DNA from: Parvularcula sp038749595
Lineage (GTDB): Bacteria; Pseudomonadota; Alphaproteobacteria; Caulobacterales; Parvularculaceae
DNA: 64,000 nt
Assembly (NCBI GenBank): GCA_038749595.1
Contig: JBCDHW010000010.1
Location: 1-64,000 of the forward strand
Direction: 5' to 3'
Part shown: piece by piece, positions 60,701-64,000 of the stretch
Layout: every line of letters starts with the position of its first letter
How positions within the stretch are numbered: position 1 is the stretch's first letter
Program-made: the position numbers and the translations under genes
Notes under the pieces: model-generated
Seen by the model: only the letters and a program-made list of their open reading frames with translations
What the model was told of the DNA's origin: nothing
Database searches by the model: none

Positions 60701-61515
60701 GCATTCGGCAGCGTACTCTGCATACGGTCCATACTGGCGATAAAGTCGGGGAGCCCCACACCGCTATGTTGGTTCAAGGCGCGGGTGATCCCCTCTTCCA
60801 CCGCGTCGTAATTGACTTCCGTCGCGTAGACCGCCTCACCAGACCCCGGAATGATCGTCAGTGCCCGAATAGCATTCTCGAGCGCATCCGGATCATCGCG
60901 GTTCAGTGGCCGTTCGACCTCAAAATTGAATTGCGGCACCCGGTTGCCGAACGGACCAAGCTGAAGGTCCTCAAAGACGATATATGCTAAGCCCTTATAG
61001 GCGGGTGCACCGCCCTCATGGGCTTCGATCAATGTATCGGGTTCTTGGTCATCCGTACCGCGATAGAGACGGACGTTATGGTCGGCGAGCGTGATGAGCT
61101 TGCCATCGGCCCAAACCCGGCCAATCCCCGCGATTTCACCCTCGCATAGCGCAATCGCTAAGGATACCGTATACGTATATTCCGTTGCCGACGTTTCCGT
61201 CGCCGCCACGAAGCCTTTTGCGCCGCGTGTTGAGGAAACGACGAGCGTATCTTCTTTCACCGGCGACGCCCAAATGACCTGGCCGCCAACCCGCCCGCGT
61301 CCGTAAACCCTTGGAACGCCACCGCCTTCGCCAGCTGTCAGCAGACGGATTTCGTCGAGCGCCTTGCCCTCGGAAACCCTCTTGGCCGGGCCGAACAACA
61401 GGGCGTTGAGCGCGGCCACGCCCTGGGTCGCGGCAATCTGCGTCGCCAAACGCGGGAGGGCGCTCGTCGCCGCGCGGCCAGCCACCAGCGCGGCAGAAGA
61501 AACTGCGTGTGTCAT
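57739..61515 (-). CDS. GTA host-specificity / baseplate protein (g15 homologue)
   Basis: A 1258-aa protein, the largest of the gene transfer agent tail module. It carries a GTA TIM-barrel-like domain, recognisable in the ALVSYGADWSEY and ENTHLDAGTAEGPYDLSYLESG-like segments and IWFTELGCPAID, followed by a Phage-tail_3-like region and a C-terminal beta-rich part. The ATG at 61515 has a GGAG site and overlaps the g14 stop by 4 nt. In Rhodobacter capsulatus GTA the g15 product sits at the tail tip and binds the recipient surface. Confidence 0.92.
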   Translation of the reverse strand: MTHAVSSAALVAGRAATSALPRLATQIAATQGVAALNALLFGPAKRVSEGKALDEIRLLTAGEGGGVPRVYGRGRVGGQVIWASPVKEDTLVVSSTRGAKGFVAATETSATEYTYTVSLAIALCEGEIAGIGRVWADGKLITLADHNVRLYRGTDDQEPDTLIEAHEGGAPAYKGLAYIVFEDLQLGPFGNRVPQFNFEVERPLNRDDPDALENAIRALTIIPGSGEAVYATEVNYDAVEEGITRALNQHSGVGLPDFIASMDRMQSTLPNAAATSLVVSWFGDDLRAGHCTVTPGVELRDRVTEPDAWGVAGYDRQSARLLTDTNGRPSYGGTPSDQGVRQAIRELKARGAMVMLHPFLLMDVPAGNGLPDPYGGAEQGAFPWRGRITANALADDKTSAIRTQINAFFDQWDAMVLHYATLAASEGGVDAVLLGSELRGLTQLRDDTGAYPAVERLVALAALVKAQLPGALVSYGADWSEYANHKPNDGSGDLLYPLDTLWADGNVDFVGIDNYLPIADWREGNTHLDAGTAEGPYDLSYLESGISSGEGYDWYYASEADRAAQVRTPITDGAYNEAWVFRPKDLWSWWMNPHTERPGGIKATSNTPWVPQSKPIWFTELGCPAIDKGANQPNVFVDPKSSESAPPYFSTGARDDRIQRAMLEAYHRFWSDSAKNPVSSVYSGPMVDPARMFVYAWDARPFPDFPARGDLWADNQNWVTGHWLNGRAGRIPLSGLITQLASEAGLSAIDASACDDLVSGLTLLDPTTGREALEPLFDLYQLDATARDGLLIIRPRDGIPQHALTEDDVIDPGEGPLVAVEHAQDEELPSALAVTYQDELSDFAVKTTEVRDERHGPGRTQRVGTAVVLEQGEAEGRARSLLAEARALRATAHFALPEVADGIEPADTLRVTTGDGELIVRIVQMREGPVREITAVQTDPGLFGSSYAGLSADPGHLPVVYGTVAFAALDIPLLGEDPDTALLWLAAFADPWPGGALVYAGEGENQVLQTTLTRQVAMGRLVANLAPGPCSRWDRAGRVHITLPAGSLASIPAEAVLSGEHLCAVETSAGWELLQYRDAVLQGDGTWVLTELLRGRRATENKAALGASAGARIVFLEDLSALPLAPERWGQTEVFEVGPSSALPGAYPFRTSSVALTGEAVRPFAPVHLEVSAVSGGRHLSWIRRSRVGGDRWAEGDIPLGETTERYRVTIENSTGGILEDVETSAPEHVFDQPSGAVARVAQISSSYGPGRSATIAL

Positions 61516-61958
61516 GAATTCTCCGGCAGTGAAAAAACGGCCGCCGTCCGACGCCGCCACCCTGCGCAATAGGCAGATGTCAGAACCGCACGGCCCTCAT
61601 AGGCATGGATAAAGCGGTGCGGCGCCACCAAAACGCCGCAGTGGCTGACAGGATGGCTCCGCCGCATACGGAACAGCATGATATCGCCCGGCTGCGCCGT
61701 TTCTGTTACAACAAGGGTCCGCTCAGCGCCTTCAAGCAACGGCTCACCACCATGCCGCGTCAGACGCGGCGCGTAGGGCGGCAATGCCTCTGGCTCTGTC
61801 CCTACGAAAGAGCGGTAAAGACCTCTCACCAATCCCAAACAGTCTGTGCCATGACCTTTTGTTGAAGCCTGGTGCCGATACGGTGTTCCGAGCCATGACA
61901 GCGCCTCAAGAACAATCTCTGCACGCCGACGAATATCCTCTTCAACGGCAAGCATCAC
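61512..61958 (-). CDS. GTA NlpC/P60 peptidase (g14 homologue)
   Basis: A 148-aa peptidoglycan peptidase of the tail tip. The NlpC/P60 catalytic cysteine is in GHGTDCLGLV and the histidine in PVSHCGVLV, with a following HAYEG segment. It should open the recipient cell wall for DNA entry. It overlaps g13 and g15 homologues by 4 nt each. Confidence 0.93.
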   Translation of the reverse strand: MMLAVEEDIRRRAEIVLEALSWLGTPYRHQASTKGHGTDCLGLVRGLYRSFVGTEPEALPPYAPRLTRHGGEPLLEGAERTLVVTETAQPGDIMLFRMRRSHPVSHCGVLVAPHRFIHAYEGRAVLTSAYCAGWRRRTAAVFSLPENS

Positions 61959-62806
61959 GACCCCCGCGTCGCGACGGTCAAGACATCCATTCCGGGGATG
62001 GTCGGAAACCCGGCGAACCGATCGCTATTGGCGAACCTATCGCGGCACGTAGCAAAGCGCTTGTCGCAACCCGCGGTAATCGCGACACTATCCCCAGGTG
62101 CAGGCGCCGTGGGAAAGGTTTCCCACAGGGTTAGCTCAAGAACCCCGGGCGCGATGCGCGCTGTACGGATTGATGCCGAAACATCTTTCGCGATGCCGGA
62201 CTGTATTTTGATTGTTCCGTTCGCGAACTGGCCGGCATCTGGCGTTGACGTGATCGCCATCATCACCGACAGTCCGTCAACCGAGAGTATATGCGCCGCG
62301 ATCGTAAACGCAGCGAGGTTTACGCCGCAACGCGCGTGCCCCAACTGCGCGTCGCAGCTTTTTTGGTACAGACGGCCCGTTGGTTGCGCAAGCTTGTGCT
62401 TGAGGCTCCGATACTCCGCCTCGATCTCAACAGAACCAATCGTCAGTTCACCAAGCGTCCCTACCGAGAGCAAAATGCTGTGGTTCGTATCGTCAGTGTT
62501 GACGCGCCAGATCTCAACCCGGGCGTTGGCGTAATGCCCCGCACGAATGTCCGATGGCTCAAACCCGGACGTGCCCGATCCGATGCGAAGCACGCCATGA
62601 TCAGGCGCGAGGTCCGCGGTTTGCTCAAGACCGTCAAACGCTAAGCCCGCGTTGGCTTCAAAGACAAAGCCTTGGAATTCCACGGAGACATCATGATCCG
62701 TAAGCGCCGTAACACCTCCATCGCGGCGCACGACCAACACGGCCAAAGCGGTCGCTGCTGCGCACCCGGAAAGGCCCGCTGCTGTGGCAGGGTCGATACT
62801 TTTCAT
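61955..62806 (-). CDS. GTA DUF2163 family tail protein (g13 homologue)
   Basis: A 283-aa protein with the DUF2163 pattern: N-terminal TALAVLVVRRDGGVTALTDHD, central VEIWRVNTDD and GEIEAEYRSLKHKLAQ-like region, and the cysteine motifs CDAQLGHARCGVNL and CDKRFATCRDRF. In GTA it is part of the baseplate hub. Its ATG overlaps the g12 stop by 4 nt. Confidence 0.92.
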   Translation of the reverse strand: MKSIDPATAAGLSGCAAATALAVLVVRRDGGVTALTDHDVSVEFQGFVFEANAGLAFDGLEQTADLAPDHGVLRIGSGTSGFEPSDIRAGHYANARVEIWRVNTDDTNHSILLSVGTLGELTIGSVEIEAEYRSLKHKLAQPTGRLYQKSCDAQLGHARCGVNLAAFTIAAHILSVDGLSVMMAITSTPDAGQFANGTIKIQSGIAKDVSASIRTARIAPGVLELTLWETFPTAPAPGDSVAITAGCDKRFATCRDRFANSDRFAGFPTIPGMDVLTVATRGS

Positions 62807-63426
62807 AGCTGGATCTCGGTAAGGCCAACCGCTTGCACCGCCGCGCCACGCGCACCAAGCTCAAGATCGAGGGCATCGTCCGTAAACCGCACAGGCGTAT
62901 CAAAGAGAAAGCCCGCGGTGATCACCTGCCCCACGGCCGGCGCTGTTTGCAGGATCACTCGGTTGCGTTCAGCACTTAACGACCAAGCACCACCAGTCAA
63001 AACAGCGCCGTCCACGGCAACAAAAACCGAGCCTGCCTCTGCCAATTCAATCCGACGCGAGACACCGCCATAGTCTTTGTAGAGAGGAAACTCGGTCGCC
63101 GTCCCATCGCCCACACCCAGCGTCTGATCCGTCGCGGAGGGCGCCGCGCCGCCAAGCGCCGAGCTATGATCGAATGGATCGCGGAACCGAAACGCGTACC
63201 GCCTTCCTTGCCGCGCCTCAAAGAAATGGACCAAAGTCTCGGCGTCTGCAAAGGTTTGTATTCCTCCGCTTACGTCCCATATACGGCGCGCTCCGGCCCA
63301 GCGGCTGCGCCGCACTTCGTTGCCTGATCCGAGCACAGCAACGTCCGTACGCCGCCTCGGTCCTCCCCGAGCACCGGCCCCGATCGCAACCGGAAACACA
63401 ACGTCATGAAAGCCGTCTCTAGCCAT
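62803..63426 (-). CDS. GTA DUF2460 family tail protein (g12 homologue)
   Basis: A 207-aa protein with the DUF2460 opening GFHDVVFPVAIGAGARGGP, RRRTDVAVLGSGNEVRRSRW and FFEARQGRRYAFRFRDPFDHSS. In GTA structure it forms the distal tail ring. A GGAG site precedes the ATG. It overlaps the tape-measure-like gene by 8 nt. Confidence 0.92.
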   Translation of the reverse strand: MARDGFHDVVFPVAIGAGARGGPRRRTDVAVLGSGNEVRRSRWAGARRIWDVSGGIQTFADAETLVHFFEARQGRRYAFRFRDPFDHSSALGGAAPSATDQTLGVGDGTATEFPLYKDYGGVSRRIELAEAGSVFVAVDGAVLTGGAWSLSAERNRVILQTAPAVGQVITAGFLFDTPVRFTDDALDLELGARGAAVQAVGLTEIQL

Positions 63427-63739
63427 TTCTAATACTCCGCTTAAGGAGTGTCTGAACAGCGTTGGCAGCTAACCCGCTATCCTCTCGACCAAGTGCACGT
63501 TGAAGCGGTCGGCCAATAATCTCCTGCGCCGCGAGCCGCGCAAGATCTTGCAGAATATCGTCAACCATGCCGCGCACCGACAACCGTCCATCAACGCTTA
63601 GGCGCGCAAGCTCCTCGCCAATACTCTGACTTAATTGCACAAAGGAGGCTTCGACAGCATCAGACAAAGGCGCGAGGGCCGTGGTGGCGGACTCCGCGAG
63701 ATCCGTGTCGACGCTCTGTGTACGGGGTGTTTCGCTCAT
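63419..63739 (-). CDS. short tape-measure-like GTA protein (g11 position)
   Basis: A 106-aa protein in the place of g11. It has the C-terminal tape-measure style segment LSVRGMVDDILQDLARLAAQEIIGRPLQ, similar to the end of phage tail length proteins, but it lacks the glycine-rich end usual for g11 and is about half the length of the R. capsulatus protein (around 220 aa). No membrane segment is obvious. It starts 2 nt after the stop of the major tail gene. Identification rests on position and that segment. Confidence 0.65.
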   Translation of the reverse strand: MSETPRTQSVDTDLAESATTALAPLSDAVEASFVQLSQSIGEELARLSVDGRLSVRGMVDDILQDLARLAAQEIIGRPLQRALGREDSGLAANAVQTLLKRSIRNG

Positions 63740-63741
63740 GA

Positions 63742-64000
63742 TTAGACCTCTGGAGTAAACGTAATTGGACCATTGGATGTCATCTGGAGACGGAACGTCA
63801 TTAGGGTCTCGGCCTTGCCGCTGAAGCTCAACGCGCGAAGAACAAACGGACCGGCCCAGATGCCATCTCCGGGGATTTCAAGCGACCACAGATCACTACC
63901 ACCCGCGAGAAACGCCCCTCGAACGGCCGATGTTGCGGCATTACTTATGAACAACCCTTGGGCATCGACATCGAGGATGAGAGGCGCTCCGAGGGCAGAC
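63742..64000 (-). CDS. GTA major tail protein, C-terminal part (cut by window edge)
   Basis: The frame runs in from the right edge and ends at 63742, giving 85 residues. The sequence ISNAATSAVRGAFLAGGSDLW, IPGDGIWAGPFVLRALSFSG and FRLQMTSNGPITFTPEV matches, by pattern, the last third of TP901-1-type major tail proteins (g9). A TTG at 63954 is not the start, since the frame is open to the window end with the same character (SALGAPLILDVDAQGLF). The family call is from recall. Confidence 0.65.
   Translation of the reverse strand, partial: SALGAPLILDVDAQGLFISNAATSAVRGAFLAGGSDLWSLEIPGDGIWAGPFVLRALSFSGKAETLMTFRLQMTSNGPITFTPEV

Overview
The window reads as a chromosomal segment of a GC-rich alphaproteobacterium. 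The markers are a gene transfer agent (GTA) tail module at the right edge, a PHB cluster with PhaR, an RpoH-type sigma factor, an arginine succinyltransferase pathway, a flagellin and alphaproteobacterial gene pairs such as lipA/ratA and eno/ftsB. The mixture, with VPxxA-type C-terminal sorting signals and GTCATCCCGG-type intergenic palindromes, suggests a marine or aquatic Hyphomonadaceae/Parvularculaceae-like lineage. That placement is inference; no rRNA or tRNA gene was seen.

Left part (1-9.1 kb): a partial ratA, a small membrane protein, two tandem paralogous CTERM-signal proteins, lipA, ftsB, a divergent Xre/RES toxin-antitoxin pair, enolase and a hybrid histidine kinase. The pyruvate dehydrogenase genes that usually lie between ftsB and lipA are absent here. 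9.2-11.4 kb is a tightly overlapping plus-strand group: map, radC, a 73-aa unknown and a ribbon-helix-helix protein. 11.4-16.8 kb is the Tol-Pal envelope system (tolQ-tolR-tolA-[beta-propeller]-tolB-pal) with a YncE-like gene between tolA and tolB.

16.8-28.6 kb: a hypothetical protein, asd, then PHB metabolism (phaB, phaA, divergent phaR) with three small secreted or lipoprotein genes between phaB and phaA. Next comes a minus-strand chain: NifU-like scaffold, yidD, thrS, an O-antigen-ligase-like protein and a glycosyltransferase. 28.6-29.6 kb has no gene but carries palindromic repeats, including two copies of a 71-bp three-hairpin element whose stems show compensatory changes. 29.6-34.3 kb: flagellin, cysS, folE and a small secreted protein.

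34.3-44.1 kb: a BlaI-type repressor and an M56-M23 fusion peptidase with a perfect operator-like palindrome, an acyl-CoA ligase, a secreted protein, an inositol-phosphatase-family enzyme, mutS, a YgjP-like metalloprotease and an OmpA-family porin. 44.3-52.8 kb: an RpoH-family sigma factor, alanine dehydrogenase, astA-astD-astB and a PAS-type histidine kinase. 52.8-57.7 kb: an envelope-stress-like group (DnaJ-like protein, Do-type protease, OmpR-type regulator, HAMP sensor kinase). 57.7-64 kb: GTA tail genes, read from the window edge: major tail protein (partial), a very short tape-measure-like gene, then the g12, g13, g14 (NlpC/P60) and g15 (host specificity) homologues, nearly all with overlapping start and stop codons.
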